Source: an uncultured Lachnospiraceae bacterium (GTDB lineage: Bacteria > Bacillota > Clostridia > Lachnospirales > Lachnospiraceae). Taken from it: a DNA stretch of 37,084 nucleotides. Positions 1 to 8,429 of the stretch are shown here, in pieces. The notes beneath the pieces are model-generated. The model searched no databases. It saw nothing but the letters and a program-made list of their open reading frames with translations, and had not been told where the DNA came from. Numbering within the stretch: the first letter of the stretch is position 1; each line of letters starts with the position of its first letter. The stretch is taken from the NCBI GenBank assembly GCA_910579935.1, contig CAJTVQ010000040.1:1-37084 (forward strand), written 5' to 3'. The position numbers were made by a program, and so were the translations under genes.

Positions 1-49
1 TGCCATCTTTCCCGCAGTAAGCCTTATGTTGTTGGTGCTAACTTAATGA

Positions 50-547
50 CATTGCGAGGTGATTACCAACGCAACCGGGTACAGCCTTGCCGAATACATG
101 GAGAAAAAACTGTGGAAAAAACTGGATACTGCACATGATGCATACTGGACATTAAGCAACGGGACGGAACTTGCCATGGGAGGTCTGAGTGTATCCCTCA
201 GGGATTATGCCCGTTTTGCAAGGCTGTATCTCAATGAGGGTAATTATAATGGAGAGCAGATACTGCCAAAGGAATGGGTACGGGACAGTCTGGATGTCAG
301 CGCGGAGTATTCCAAACCGGGGGCAAACCAGGATGCTTACAATGTGATCGGATATGGATACCAGTGGTGGGTGCCGGAAGGAGAGGAAGGGGAATTTATG
401 GCAATCGGTGTCTATGGGCAGTGGATTTATGTAAATCCTTCAAAACAGGTGATCATCGTAAAGACCAGTGCAGATCCGGATTTTATGGAAAAAGACTATG
501 AGGTGAAGCATGTGGAATTTTTCCGGGCAGTTGCAGGCGGACTTTGA
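50..547 (+). pseudogene. Serine hydrolase (beta-lactamase class C-like), 3' fragment
   Basis: This is the C-terminal part of a penicillin-binding-protein/class C beta-lactamase-like serine hydrolase. The frame carries GGLSVSLRDYARFARLYLN, a tryptophan-rich YGYQWW and a GVYGQWIYVNP segment, which match the conserved C-terminal half of that family (normally about 400 residues or more). The catalytic SxxK and YxN motifs are missing. An in-frame TGA at 47-49 shows that the bases before about position 50 do not continue the gene, so it is cut 5' rather than merely running off the window. A GTG at 59 could serve as a start but has no clear ribosome site. The 46 bases upstream are not recognisable. 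The break could be an insertion, a deletion or a contig artefact. The family call is firm; an active product is unlikely. Confidence 0.72.
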
Positions 548-624
548 CAGAATGCCCGCTTTGCGTTTACGATTCTTCAAACGGATGCCGGCGCTTGCTT
601 TGGCGGCTTGCGAAAAGATTTTAA

Positions 625-652
625 GTGAAATACCGTAAGAATATGGTATAAT
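625..652 (+). promoter_or_regulatory. Candidate sigma-A promoter for the PRTase pair
   Basis: A perfect -10 TATAAT at 647-652 has the extended TGn element just before it. A weak -35-like GTGAAA lies at 625-630 with 16 bases between. It is about 70 bases upstream of the first PRTase start, the right position to drive the two overlapping PRTase genes. Confidence 0.5.
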
Positions 653-724
653 TAGGACGAAACAGGGTGCACCGCTTGAACAGGCGCGTGCAGCCCATAG
701 TTTATAGAAGGAAAGCTGGAAATC

Positions 725-1828
725 ATGTATACGGAAAAAGAATTGGTGCGCGTAGCAAAAAGAGAGAATAATACAAAACGGAATTATCTGGTGGTAAACT
801 GCCTTCAGGGCAAACATATTCCGGCAAAACCGCGGGAATGTCTCCGCATGTTTGACGAGCTGTCGGCGGCAGTGGCGAAGGAATATGAGGGGGAAAAGCT
901 GCTTTTGGTCGGATTTGCGGAGACGGCAACGGCCGTCGGGGCAAGGCTGGCGGTGAATATGGGCTGTGATTATATGCAGACGACGAGGGAACAGGCGGAG
1001 GGAGTGGAATATCTGTATTTTACGGAAGCCCACAGCCACGCAGCGGAGCAGAAACTGATAAAAACGGATCTGGACCGAATCATCGATGACATCGGACGGA
1101 TTGTGTTTGTGGAGGATGAAGTGACCACCGGAAACACGATTTTAAACATTGTGGAACTCATGCGGCAGACATATGGCCGGAACCTTGCGTTTTCAGCGGC
1201 ATCCCTTTTAAACGGCATGGATGCGGAAGCGGAAATACGCTATAAGGAGCAGGGAATCCGGCTGAATTACCTGGTTAAGACGGACCACTCCCGCTATCCG
1301 GAGATCGCGGAGGAATACAAAGGAGACGGGATTTATCATAAATACCCGGAAGATCAACCCGTTCCGTTTCAGATGCATCAGGCAGCAGGATATCGGGACG
1401 GAAGACGGCTGATAAAGGGTGCGGATTATGAAGCCGCCTGCCGCAGTCTGGCAGAGCAGATGGTGCAGAGGCTTTCTTTTGCGGAAGGAGAGCGGGTTCT
1501 GGTCCTTGGAACGGAGGAATTCATGTATCCGGCGATTTATACTGCATCGGTGATGGAGGATGCGGGCTGCCTGGTCAGATGCCATGCCACGACGAGAAGC
1601 CCGATTGCGGTCAGTACGGAAGCAGAATACCCGCTGCATGAGCGGTACGAGCTGCATAGTCTTTACGATGAGGAAAGGCGGACCTTCCTTTATGATCTGA
1701 AAAAGTATGACAGGGTGGCGGTACTGACGGATTCCCGTCCTACATCGGAGCGGGGAATCCGTGATCTGTGCTGCGTGCTGGCGGAATGCGGAAACACGGA
1801 TATCCATGTGATAAGGTGGTGTGAGTGA
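725..1828 (+). CDS. Phosphoribosyltransferase with C-terminal TRSP domain (Ter biosynthetic module)
   Basis: 367 residues, starting at ATG with GAAGGAAAG upstream. The N-terminal half is a phosphoribosyltransferase: residues 128-139 read FVEDEVTTGNTI, the PRPP-binding loop with its paired acidic residues and TTG(N)T turn. The C-terminal half carries TRSP at 290-293, the motif that names the TRSP domain fused to such PRTases in Ter gene clusters. In that family the enzyme is proposed to move a ribose-phosphate in making a nucleoside-like stress metabolite; the substrate is not known. The stop overlaps the next PRTase by one base (TGATG), so the two are translationally coupled and probably act together. 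All expected motifs are present and no damage is seen. An ordinary purine or orotate PRTase is unlikely given the TRSP domain and the partner gene. Confidence 0.85.
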   Translation: MYTEKELVRVAKRENNTKRNYLVVNCLQGKHIPAKPRECLRMFDELSAAVAKEYEGEKLLLVGFAETATAVGARLAVNMGCDYMQTTREQAEGVEYLYFTEAHSHAAEQKLIKTDLDRIIDDIGRIVFVEDEVTTGNTILNIVELMRQTYGRNLAFSAASLLNGMDAEAEIRYKEQGIRLNYLVKTDHSRYPEIAEEYKGDGIYHKYPEDQPVPFQMHQAAGYRDGRRLIKGADYEAACRSLAEQMVQRLSFAEGERVLVLGTEEFMYPAIYTASVMEDAGCLVRCHATTRSPIAVSTEAEYPLHERYELHSLYDEERRTFLYDLKKYDRVAVLTDSRPTSERGIRDLCCVLAECGNTDIHVIRWCE

Positions 1829-2892
1829 TGCGCAGTTCGTATTTGGAAGAAGATGTGATGCTGCTGTTAAAGGATATCACGGGACTGGTACAGCCCCAGC
1901 CTACGGAGGAGCGGGAACGGCTGATACAGGCCGGAAAGCACTATTGTGAAATGCTGCCCATCGAGTATGTGCCAAGCAGTAAATATATGGAAGTTTACAG
2001 GGAAGCCCTGCGTCATTATGCGGCGCCTACGGCGCAGGCGGTTGCCGTGCTGGCGGATAAGATATTGGAGAAAAGAGGGAAAGAGGTGGTTTTGGTATCC
2101 CTTGCGCGGGCGGGAGTGCCGGTCGGCATTCTTTTGAAACGATATCTCCGTTACCGGTACGGGATAGAGGCAGCGCATTACGGGATTTCGATTATCAGGG
2201 GAAGGGGAATTGATAAAAACGCGATGCGCTGCCTGCTGGAACGGTATGCACCGGAACGTCTGCTGTTTGTGGACGGGTGGATAGGAAAAGGCGCTATTTT
2301 AGGGGAATTGGAAAAAGACCTGGAAGAGTTTGAAGGTGTGCCGGCGGAGCTTGCGGTACTGGCAGACCCTGCCAATGTAACGCAGCTGTGCGGAACCCAT
2401 GAGGATATCCTGATTCCCAGTTCCTGCCTGAACTGTACCGTATCCGGTCTGATCAGCAGGACATTTCTGCGGGATGATATGATCGGGGAAAAGGATTTTC
2501 ACGGGGCGGTGTATTATGGGGAGCTGGCAGATGCGGATTTGTCTTATGAATTTATCCATGCCATCGAAAAAGAGTTTGGAGGCAAATGGGAAATGCACAA
2601 AATAACAGCAGAAGAAAAATCTCCCATCGGCAGCGGCGTGGAGGAAGTAAAAGAGATTGCCGGGAGATTCGGAATCGAAGATATAAATCTGGTAAAACCG
2701 GGAATCGGGGAAACAACACGGGTTCTGCTCCGGCGGGTGCCCTGGAAGGTGCTGATCGATAAGGAGCATGAGAAGGATGCGGCCCTGGCGCATATCATAC
2801 GGCTGGCGGAGGAAAAGAAGGTTCCGGTGGAACGTTATCCCCTGCGGCATTACCGCGCCTGCGGACTGATCAGGAAGATGGCGGATACGTGA
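1828..2892 (+). CDS. PRTase / StiP-family protein with C-terminal PELOTA-like domain
   Basis: 354 residues. I chose ATG 1828, which overlaps the previous stop by one base and has AAGGTGG 9 bases upstream; GTG 1825 is possible. The N-terminus SSYLEEDVMLLLKDI is the signature of the family that NCBI calls cysteine protease StiP and that Pfam treats as a PRTase. Residues 147-156 (FVDGWIGKGA) correspond to the PRPP loop, supporting a transferase fold over a protease. From about residue 256 to the end is a PELOTA-like RNA-binding domain (for example RRVPWKVLIDKEHEKD). It is coupled to the upstream TRSP-type PRTase, as in other Ter clusters, where the pair is proposed to act on a nucleoside-like compound. 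The protease name rests on homology only. Its 3' end lies 10 bases from the convergent lyase gene. Confidence 0.83.
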   Translation: MRSSYLEEDVMLLLKDITGLVQPQPTEERERLIQAGKHYCEMLPIEYVPSSKYMEVYREALRHYAAPTAQAVAVLADKILEKRGKEVVLVSLARAGVPVGILLKRYLRYRYGIEAAHYGISIIRGRGIDKNAMRCLLERYAPERLLFVDGWIGKGAILGELEKDLEEFEGVPAELAVLADPANVTQLCGTHEDILIPSSCLNCTVSGLISRTFLRDDMIGEKDFHGAVYYGELADADLSYEFIHAIEKEFGGKWEMHKITAEEKSPIGSGVEEVKEIAGRFGIEDINLVKPGIGETTRVLLRRVPWKVLIDKEHEKDAALAHIIRLAEEKKVPVERYPLRHYRACGLIRKMADT

Positions 2893-2902
2893 AAGAACCG
2901 CT

Positions 2903-3883
2903 TTAATTTCCTACCCCATAATATTCCGACAAAAGCAGAATCCTTTTTGCCCAGTTTTCATGCGTTTTGCATTCATTCATCCGCTCCTTTGCGGAGTTTC
3001 CGGCAACCAGCGTATCAGAGGTCCGGCTCCAGCCGAGAATGGCTTTGGCGTCTTCCAAATCGGTACGGGAAACCTGATAAGCGGAATTGACCAGTTCGAT
3101 CTGTTTTGGGTGGATGACCGTTTTTCCGATAAAACCGCATAAACGGTCCTGCCGCAGTTCTGCGGATAATCCAGTATCCCAGCCTGCACCGCCGTAATAC
3201 TCCCATACGGGACCGGAAACCACATAATCCATGCCGAATACCGTGATGATGTCGGAAAAAATATCCGCAACGGGACGAATGGAATGGATGGATTCATCCG
3301 CATGTCTGCGGAAGCCGAACATATGGCATAGATCGTTGCCGCCTACGCGGATGTTCAGAATGTATGGTTCGACAGTATCCAGTTTTTCTTTTAAAGCATA
3401 CAGAATACGGCCCCTGTTTAGCAGATGAACGATAGAAGGGTTTTCGAAAATCGGCATCATGTATACGGTCCGTGATGCGGTCCGGTTCAGTTCCCGAATG
3501 GCATCGATGTAGGAATCCGCATTGTCCTGTGCGAATTTCGGAGCGATGAAGCCGGTGATAAGTTCTTGCGCAGCACCTGCCCGCTCGTAAAGCGCCTGGA
3601 TTTGTTCCGGATGTCTGACGCGGATAAAGATTTTAGGCAGAAAAAAATCCGGTTCCGAATTTTCTTTCCTTATTTTCCCTGCCTCCTGAATGGTACGAAG
3701 TGCGGCGATCAGCTTCTGCTCGGCATCTTTGACACAGTTGTCCTGAATGGTATCCTCCAGGCAGAGCGCTAGGGAATATTTGGCGCCAAAGCGTTCCTGA
3801 ATAATGGAAGCGGCAATGGTTTTATGGTTTGCCGGACAGTAAAGCAGTGCGCCGACGCTGTAATGGATCAGTGAATCTTTCAT
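2903..3883 (-). CDS. HpcH/HpaI aldolase / CitE-like lyase
   Basis: 326 residues on the minus strand. The frame stays open further upstream, but ATG 3883 follows CGAGGAG at proper spacing and starts directly with family sequence (HYSVGALLYCPAN). The protein is a TIM-barrel lyase of the CitE/HpcH type. Visible marks are KIFIRVRHPEQ, the metal-ligand glutamate in MPIFENPS, and VGGNDLCHMFGFRR with its conserved Asp. The family cleaves or forms C-C bonds in acyl-CoA or oxo-acid substrates. CitE-like proteins recur in Ter clusters beside the PRTases, where they are proposed to act in the same biosynthetic pathway; the substrate is unknown. It converges on the PRTase pair and diverges from the YceG-protease gene, so it has its own promoter in the 3884-4009 gap. 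There I see only a weak TATAGT-like -10. Confidence 0.82.
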   Translation of the reverse strand: MKDSLIHYSVGALLYCPANHKTIAASIIQERFGAKYSLALCLEDTIQDNCVKDAEQKLIAALRTIQEAGKIRKENSEPDFFLPKIFIRVRHPEQIQALYERAGAAQELITGFIAPKFAQDNADSYIDAIRELNRTASRTVYMMPIFENPSIVHLLNRGRILYALKEKLDTVEPYILNIRVGGNDLCHMFGFRRHADESIHSIRPVADIFSDIITVFGMDYVVSGPVWEYYGGAGWDTGLSAELRQDRLCGFIGKTVIHPKQIELVNSAYQVSRTDLEDAKAILGWSRTSDTLVAGNSAKERMNECKTHENWAKRILLLSEYYGVGN

Positions 3884-4009
3884 AAAAATCTCCTCGAAAA
3901 AGAATGCCCCAATTCCTATTACTATATCACAGACGGCATAAAAGTGGTAGATTAATATTGCTGAAAGTGATAAAATGGATAACAAGAAAAATCAAACAGG
4001 TGATAAGCG

Positions 4010-5512
4010 GTGGAAGGAATATTGAGATTCAGGCATAATGTAATGAGTGTTACGGCGATTGATACGTTTGAATCGATCAAAGGCGGTATCAACAGGCAGT
4101 GTAAGGATGTTTATTTCGTCAGGGCAGTGGGGACAAGCCCGACTTATATCAATGATATCCGCAAGATGGACGATACGTTGGACGGCTGCAGCCAGAGCGG
4201 GCGGGGGTATTACCGCAGACTGGGCAGTCTGCCGAAACTGCAGAATACGGAGGATACGGCATTTTATGCGGAGCGCTATGCCAAATGGACGGAGAGCGGC
4301 AGACAGGAAGCGGTAATCCGTACCACAATGGGAAGCGCTGAACTGGCAAAACTGCTTGGCAGCGCCTGCTCTGCTGTAGAGGATATCTGTATGCGGGAAG
4401 AGATGCTGATGACCGATTCCATACGGAAGAACTTTATCATAAAGCTGCTTTTCTGGTATGATTCCGTATTTGATAAAGAAGATTTCGTATGGGACGAAAG
4501 GGAATCCATAAAAATAGTTGCCGATAATATAGAAAAGAAGCAGGAATATCTGTTTTTTTACCTGCTGACGCTGACCGGATGCGACGTACTGCTGCTGCAA
4601 AGCAGGGCGGACATAGGAGCGGATGAGGAAAAACTGGGCTTATCGGCAAAGTTTGTGCTGGGAGATTATTCGGAACTTGCCATTCCGGAATACAGACGGA
4701 AGCAAAAGCAGAACCTGCAGGAAAATATGCCGGAGCATGATACTGGGAACGCTTTGGTCCGGCAGGGGGGGAATGTACAGGAAAGACCGGTAGTCGTTAC
4801 GATTCCAAGCCATCCCAACCGTTCTGGCCGTTCCGGTCATGCCGGTTCTGCAAATCCTCCGGCCTGTCCCACGCAGCCGCACAGTCCGGCCCGTCCGGCG
4901 TCGCCGGCTTCCCCATTCAATGGAACGGCAGAAGGGAACTCGGAAAAAAGCTTTGAAGAATTGGCACAGCTGGCATCCTCCGTGGTCATGATCGCCATTC
5001 ATGATACAAAAGGAGATGTGATCGGAACCGGTTCGGGCATCATGGTAGGCCGGGACGGATATATTCTTACCAATAACCATGTGGCGAGCGGAGGAAAATT
5101 CTATTCGGTCCGGATTGAGGATGATGAACAGGTTTATGAAACCGACGAGGTGATCAAATATAATTATGTACTGGATCTTGCCGTGATCCGGATCCAAAGG
5201 AAACTGGTTCCGCTTCCCATCTATCAGGGAAAGAATAAACTGGTGCGGGGACAGAAGGTAGTGGCGATAGGAAGTCCGTTGGGGCTGTTCAATTCGGTTT
5301 CCGACGGGATCATCTCCGGTTTCCGGAAAATCGACAACGTGGATATGATACAGTTTACGGCCCCCACTTCCCACGGCAGTTCGGGAGGTGCGGTGCTGAA
5401 TATGCAGGGAGAGGTCATAGGAATCAGTACGGCAGGGTATGATTCCGGGCAGAATATTAATCTGGCGATGGGGTATGAATGCATCAATGCTTTTATCAGG
5501 GGTTTTACATAA
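4010..5512 (+). CDS. YceG-like module fused to HtrA-like trypsin protease
   Basis: 500 residues, GTG start with AGGTGAT upstream. Residues 1-220 resemble one module of the YceG-family protein encoded at 12585-14891: both contain a basic helix, a Trp-centred segment and a GCDV(L/V)LLQ strand. Residues about 250-310 are a Pro/Ser/Gly-rich linker (PARPASPASP). Residues about 318-500 form a trypsin-like serine protease of the HtrA/DegP type with a full triad: His357 in TNNHVASGG, Asp389 in VLDLAVIRI and Ser458 in HGSSGGAV. No signal peptide, membrane segment or PDZ domain is seen, so it should be cytoplasmic, unlike DegP. It may be a stress-activated protease tied to the Ter biosynthetic machinery, with the N-terminal module acting as sensor or docking domain. 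That role is inference; the protease call is firm. Confidence 0.82.
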   Translation: MEGILRFRHNVMSVTAIDTFESIKGGINRQCKDVYFVRAVGTSPTYINDIRKMDDTLDGCSQSGRGYYRRLGSLPKLQNTEDTAFYAERYAKWTESGRQEAVIRTTMGSAELAKLLGSACSAVEDICMREEMLMTDSIRKNFIIKLLFWYDSVFDKEDFVWDERESIKIVADNIEKKQEYLFFYLLTLTGCDVLLLQSRADIGADEEKLGLSAKFVLGDYSELAIPEYRRKQKQNLQENMPEHDTGNALVRQGGNVQERPVVVTIPSHPNRSGRSGHAGSANPPACPTQPHSPARPASPASPFNGTAEGNSEKSFEELAQLASSVVMIAIHDTKGDVIGTGSGIMVGRDGYILTNNHVASGGKFYSVRIEDDEQVYETDEVIKYNYVLDLAVIRIQRKLVPLPIYQGKNKLVRGQKVVAIGSPLGLFNSVSDGIISGFRKIDNVDMIQFTAPTSHGSSGGAVLNMQGEVIGISTAGYDSGQNINLAMGYECINAFIRGFT

Positions 5513-5562
5513 ATCCGCCCGGTATATCTGATCATTGCTTCAATCCAGACAAAGGATCCTGC

Positions 5563-5591
5563 TTGACACTTTGACGTCATCATGATACTAT
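5563..5591 (+). promoter_or_regulatory. Sigma-A promoter of the amino-acid ABC importer
   Basis: The -35 TTGACA (5563-5568) is a perfect match, followed by a 17-base spacer and -10 TACTAT (5586-5591). The start codon of the binding protein is about 200 bases downstream, giving a long 5' leader. I looked for a T-box or known riboswitch core in 5600-5795 and recognised none. Confidence 0.7.
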
Positions 5592-5795
5592 GACAGCGTG
5601 TTAATGATTTATCATGCTAAATTGCGGTGTGCCGGGTTAAGAGTATGTTAAGTTTTGGCATGCCGGATTTTTGTGCGGTAAAGTTTTAGCGCGGTTGTAG
5701 TTTGCAGTTAAGAAAGACGCGGCGTGGGTGAGAAAATAAACGGAAGGAACACGGCGCGGAGAGAATGTTTGGATGCATGGCAGGGAGGAAGAAAG

Positions 5796-6665
5796 ATGAA
5801 AAAATTTATGGCGATGGTTTGTGCGGCGGCGTTTGGCATATGCACGCTGGCAGCGTGCGGTTCCGGAGCGGAAGCGCAGGATACGGCAAATGCCGGAGAG
5901 ACGGCGCAGGCAGGCGGCGGGGAAGCAGCGGCAGGCGATACGGCGGCAGCAGGGGAACGGAAGACATTTACGGTGGGTTTTGACGCGGAATTTCCGCCTT
6001 ACGGTTATATGGATGAGGACGGCAATTATACGGGATTTGATCTGGATCTGGCAAAAGAAGTATGTGCGCGTAACGGCTGGGAGTTTGTGGCACAGCCGGT
6101 TGACTGGGATTCCAAGGATATGGAGCTGAATTCCGGTTCCATTGACTGTATTTGGAACGGTTTTACGATGCAGGGAAGAGAGGACGCCTATACGTGGAGT
6201 GTGCCGTATGTTGATAACAGTCAGGTATTTGTAGTGCCGGCGGACGCGGGAATTGCATCACAGGCGGATTTGGCCGGAAAGGTAGTGGGCGTGCAGAAGG
6301 ATTCTTCCGCGCTGGCGGCATTGGACGGAGATGCGAAAGAACTGGCAGTTACGTTTGCCGACCTGCAGCAGTACGGGGATTATAATGTGGCGTTCATGGA
6401 TTTGGAGCAGGGAGCTATTGACGCGCTTGCAATTGATATCGGTGTGGCCAATTACCAGCTCAGTTCCCGTGGGGATGCGTTTGTCATTCTGGAGGAACGT
6501 CTGGCAAGTGAGCAGTACGGCATCGGCTTTAAATTGGGTAATGAAGAACTGAAAAACCAGGTGGAAGCAACGCTGTTGGAGATGGTGCAGGACGGTAAGT
6601 TTATGGAGATCGCGGAAAAATATTCTGACTTCGGCCTGACGGACAGTGTGTGCCTCGGCAAGTAA
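5796..6665 (+). CDS. Polar amino-acid ABC transporter, substrate-binding lipoprotein
   Basis: 289 residues. ATG 5796 follows GGGAGGAAGAAAG; an upstream in-frame GTG at 5724 would add 24 non-signal residues and is rejected. The N-terminus is a lipoprotein signal with lipobox LAAC (about residues 19-22), then an Ala/Gly/Glu-rich spacer to about residue 50. The mature domain is a family 3 periplasmic-binding fold: VGFDAEFPPYGYMDEDG, GFDLDLAKEV and the WNGFTMQGRE loop. It binds a polar amino acid or related ligand outside the membrane and hands it to the permease. The order binding protein, permease, ATPase on one transcript is complete. Ligand candidates include glutamine, cystine, arginine or an amino-acid-like compound; the sequence alone does not decide. 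Its place inside a Ter region may be chance. Confidence 0.9.
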   Translation: MKKFMAMVCAAAFGICTLAACGSGAEAQDTANAGETAQAGGGEAAAGDTAAAGERKTFTVGFDAEFPPYGYMDEDGNYTGFDLDLAKEVCARNGWEFVAQPVDWDSKDMELNSGSIDCIWNGFTMQGREDAYTWSVPYVDNSQVFVVPADAGIASQADLAGKVVGVQKDSSALAALDGDAKELAVTFADLQQYGDYNVAFMDLEQGAIDALAIDIGVANYQLSSRGDAFVILEERLASEQYGIGFKLGNEELKNQVEATLLEMVQDGKFMEIAEKYSDFGLTDSVCLGK

Positions 6666-6820
6666 AGGACGGTTTATAAAGTTCCGTATCTGCGGCAGGT
6701 GTGTCTGCATGGCACTCGCCTGCCGCAGAACATAGAGAAGGGAAAGTCCGCTGCAAGGATGTGAGAAAGAAACTTCCCTGTCCGGTTATATGGTCATTTC
6801 GAAAGGTATGGAAAACAGAT

Positions 6821-7471
6821 ATGAGTTTGGCAACGATGTTTTTACAATTGGTAAAGGGAATGGGAATTACCGTGGAAATATTTTTCCTCACGCTTTTATT
6901 TTCCCTTCCGGCAGGGCTGGTACTGTCATTCGGAAGAATGTCAAAGCAGGGCTGGCTGCGGGTGATCAGTAAATTTTACATATCCGTTATGCGGGGGACA
7001 CCGCTGATGCTGCAGTTGATCGTGGTGTATTTTGCTCCTTATTATGTGTTCGGAATCCGGATATCTTCGGGATATCGTTTTGTGGCGGTCATCATAGCCT
7101 TTGTACTGAACTATGCGGCATATTTTGCGGAAATTTACCGTTCGGGCATCGAATCCATGGCGGTTGGACAGTATGAGGCGGCAAAGGTGCTGGGATACAG
7201 CAGATCGCAGACTTTTTTTAAAATCATACTGCCGCAGGTGATCAAGCGGGTACTGCCTCCGGTGACGAATGAAACGATTACGCTGGTAAAGGATACTTCG
7301 CTGGCTTTTGTGCTGGCGGAAGCGGAGATGTTTACCATTGCCAAGCAGATAGCGGCGAAGGAAACGAGCATTATGCCGCTGATGGCAGCCGGGCTTTTTT
7401 ATTACATTTTCAATCTGGCGGTGGCAGGTTTTATGGAGTATCTGGAGAAGAAGCTGAATTATTACCGGTAG
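6821..7471 (+). CDS. Polar amino-acid ABC transporter, permease
   Basis: 216 residues. ATG 6821 (MSLATMFLQLVKG) matches the usual N-terminus of these permeases. The frame is open back to 6701, but the added 40 residues are hydrophilic and unlike the family. It is a His/Glu/Gln/Arg-type inner-membrane permease with about five membrane helices. It has the MRGTPLMLQL motif near residue 60 and the EAA loop YEAAKVLGYSRSQTFFKIILPQ near residue 117, where it contacts the ATPase. A single permease gene implies a homodimer. It lies 155 bases after the binding protein and 18 bases before the ATPase. The ribosome site is weak (AAAGGT, somewhat far), consistent with lower expression than the binding protein. 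Confidence 0.88.
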   Translation: MSLATMFLQLVKGMGITVEIFFLTLLFSLPAGLVLSFGRMSKQGWLRVISKFYISVMRGTPLMLQLIVVYFAPYYVFGIRISSGYRFVAVIIAFVLNYAAYFAEIYRSGIESMAVGQYEAAKVLGYSRSQTFFKIILPQVIKRVLPPVTNETITLVKDTSLAFVLAEAEMFTIAKQIAAKETSIMPLMAAGLFYYIFNLAVAGFMEYLEKKLNYYR

Positions 7472-7489
7472 GAAAGCAGGGGTGTTGGG

Positions 7490-8245
7490 ATGAATTTACT
7501 GGAAATCAATCATATGAAAAAAGGATTTGACGGGTTGGAGGTATTGAAGGATATTTCCCTTTCCGTAAAGAAGGGGGAAGTCGTATCGGTCATCGGTCCT
7601 TCCGGCTCCGGTAAATCCACGCTGCTGCGCTGTGCGACCATGCTGGAGAAAATGGACGGCGGGGAATTAAAATATCTGGGGGAGGCTGCGGCCTGGGAAG
7701 AAAACGGAAAATGTGTCTATGCCGGAAAACAGAAGAAGAAGGAGCTGCGCAAGCATTTCGGTCTGGTATTTCAGAATTTCAATCTGTTTCCCCACTATAC
7801 GGTAATGAAAAATATTACGGACGCGCCTGTCAGTGTGGATAAGGTTCCGAAAAAGGAAGCGGAGGAGCGTGCCGTGAAGCTGCTTAAACAGCTTGGGCTG
7901 GAAGATAAAAAGGACGCTTATCCTTATCAGCTTTCCGGCGGTCAGCAGCAGAGGGTTTCGATTGCAAGGGCTTTGGCGCTGCAGCCGAAAATCCTGTTTT
8001 TTGACGAACCGACTTCCGCGCTGGATCCGGAGCTGACCGGGGAGGTTTTGAAGGTGATCAAAGAACTGGCGAAAGAGCATATGACCATGATCATTGTTAC
8101 TCATGAGATGCAGTTTGCGAGGGAGTTGTCAGACCGGATTATTTTTATGGAGCAGGGCGTGATACGGCAGCAGGGGACGCCGGATGAAATTTTTGCGTCT
8201 TCGGATGAACGGGTGCGCGAATTTATTGGGAAGTTTACTTCCTGA
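7490..8245 (+). CDS. Polar amino-acid ABC transporter, ATP-binding protein
   Basis: 251 residues. All ATPase motifs are intact: Walker A GPSGSGKST (about residues 37-45), Q-loop VFQNFNLFPHYT, signature LSGGQQQRVSIARA (about 149-162), Walker B ILFFDEPTSALDPE and the switch His in VTHEM. The HTHEM/FPHYTV pattern and length fit the polar amino-acid uptake group. An insertion of about 25 charged residues sits between Walker A and the Q-loop (around residues 55-85, including KQKKKELRK), a modest variation found in some Firmicute members. It energises the permease encoded just upstream. No terminator is apparent after the gene; the next promoter starts within 10 bases of the stop. Confidence 0.92.
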   Translation: MNLLEINHMKKGFDGLEVLKDISLSVKKGEVVSVIGPSGSGKSTLLRCATMLEKMDGGELKYLGEAAAWEENGKCVYAGKQKKKELRKHFGLVFQNFNLFPHYTVMKNITDAPVSVDKVPKKEAEERAVKLLKQLGLEDKKDAYPYQLSGGQQQRVSIARALALQPKILFFDEPTSALDPELTGEVLKVIKELAKEHMTMIIVTHEMQFARELSDRIIFMEQGVIRQQGTPDEIFASSDERVREFIGKFTS

Positions 8246-8253
8246 TCGTTACT

Positions 8254-8281
8254 TTGGGCGAACGAAGCGGAATGGTATAAT
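8254..8281 (+). promoter_or_regulatory. Candidate sigma-A promoter for the actin-fold-like gene block
   Basis: An extended -10 TGGTATAAT with the hexamer at 8276-8281 is preceded by TTGGGC at 8254-8259 with a 16-base spacer. The same TGGTATAAT arrangement stands before the PRTase pair at 647, suggesting similar control of the two halves of the cluster. Confidence 0.5.
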
Positions 8282-8333
8282 TTGTGATATGTATGTTTAA
8301 TGGGTACTATGTTTTGGGGGAGAGCAATGAGGC

Positions 8334-8420
8334 GGCTGCGGGACTGGAATCAAATAAACAGCAGCGCCAGTGCAGTGCAGCTGACAGAGGTGCTGGAAGG
8401 GCGGCTGTGGGACTGGAATA
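8334..8420 (+). repeat. Tandem repeat sharing an 18-base end motif with the repeat at 17271-17485
   Basis: The motif GGCTGYGGRACTGGAAT occurs at 8334-8350 and again at 8403-8420 (period 69), with AAACAGCAGC between them. The second copy runs straight into the GGAGG ribosome site of the next gene. The same end motif and the same AAACAGCAGC start border the 107-base units before the third terD gene, so this is a dispersed repeat within the cluster. Confidence 0.7.
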
Positions 8421-8429
8421 GGAGGAACA

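Noticed and set aside
5592..5795. Possible riboswitch or T-box in the long leader of the ABC importer
   Set aside because: No T-box AGGGTGG core, SAM, lysine or glycine motif recognised, and no terminator hairpin before the gene.
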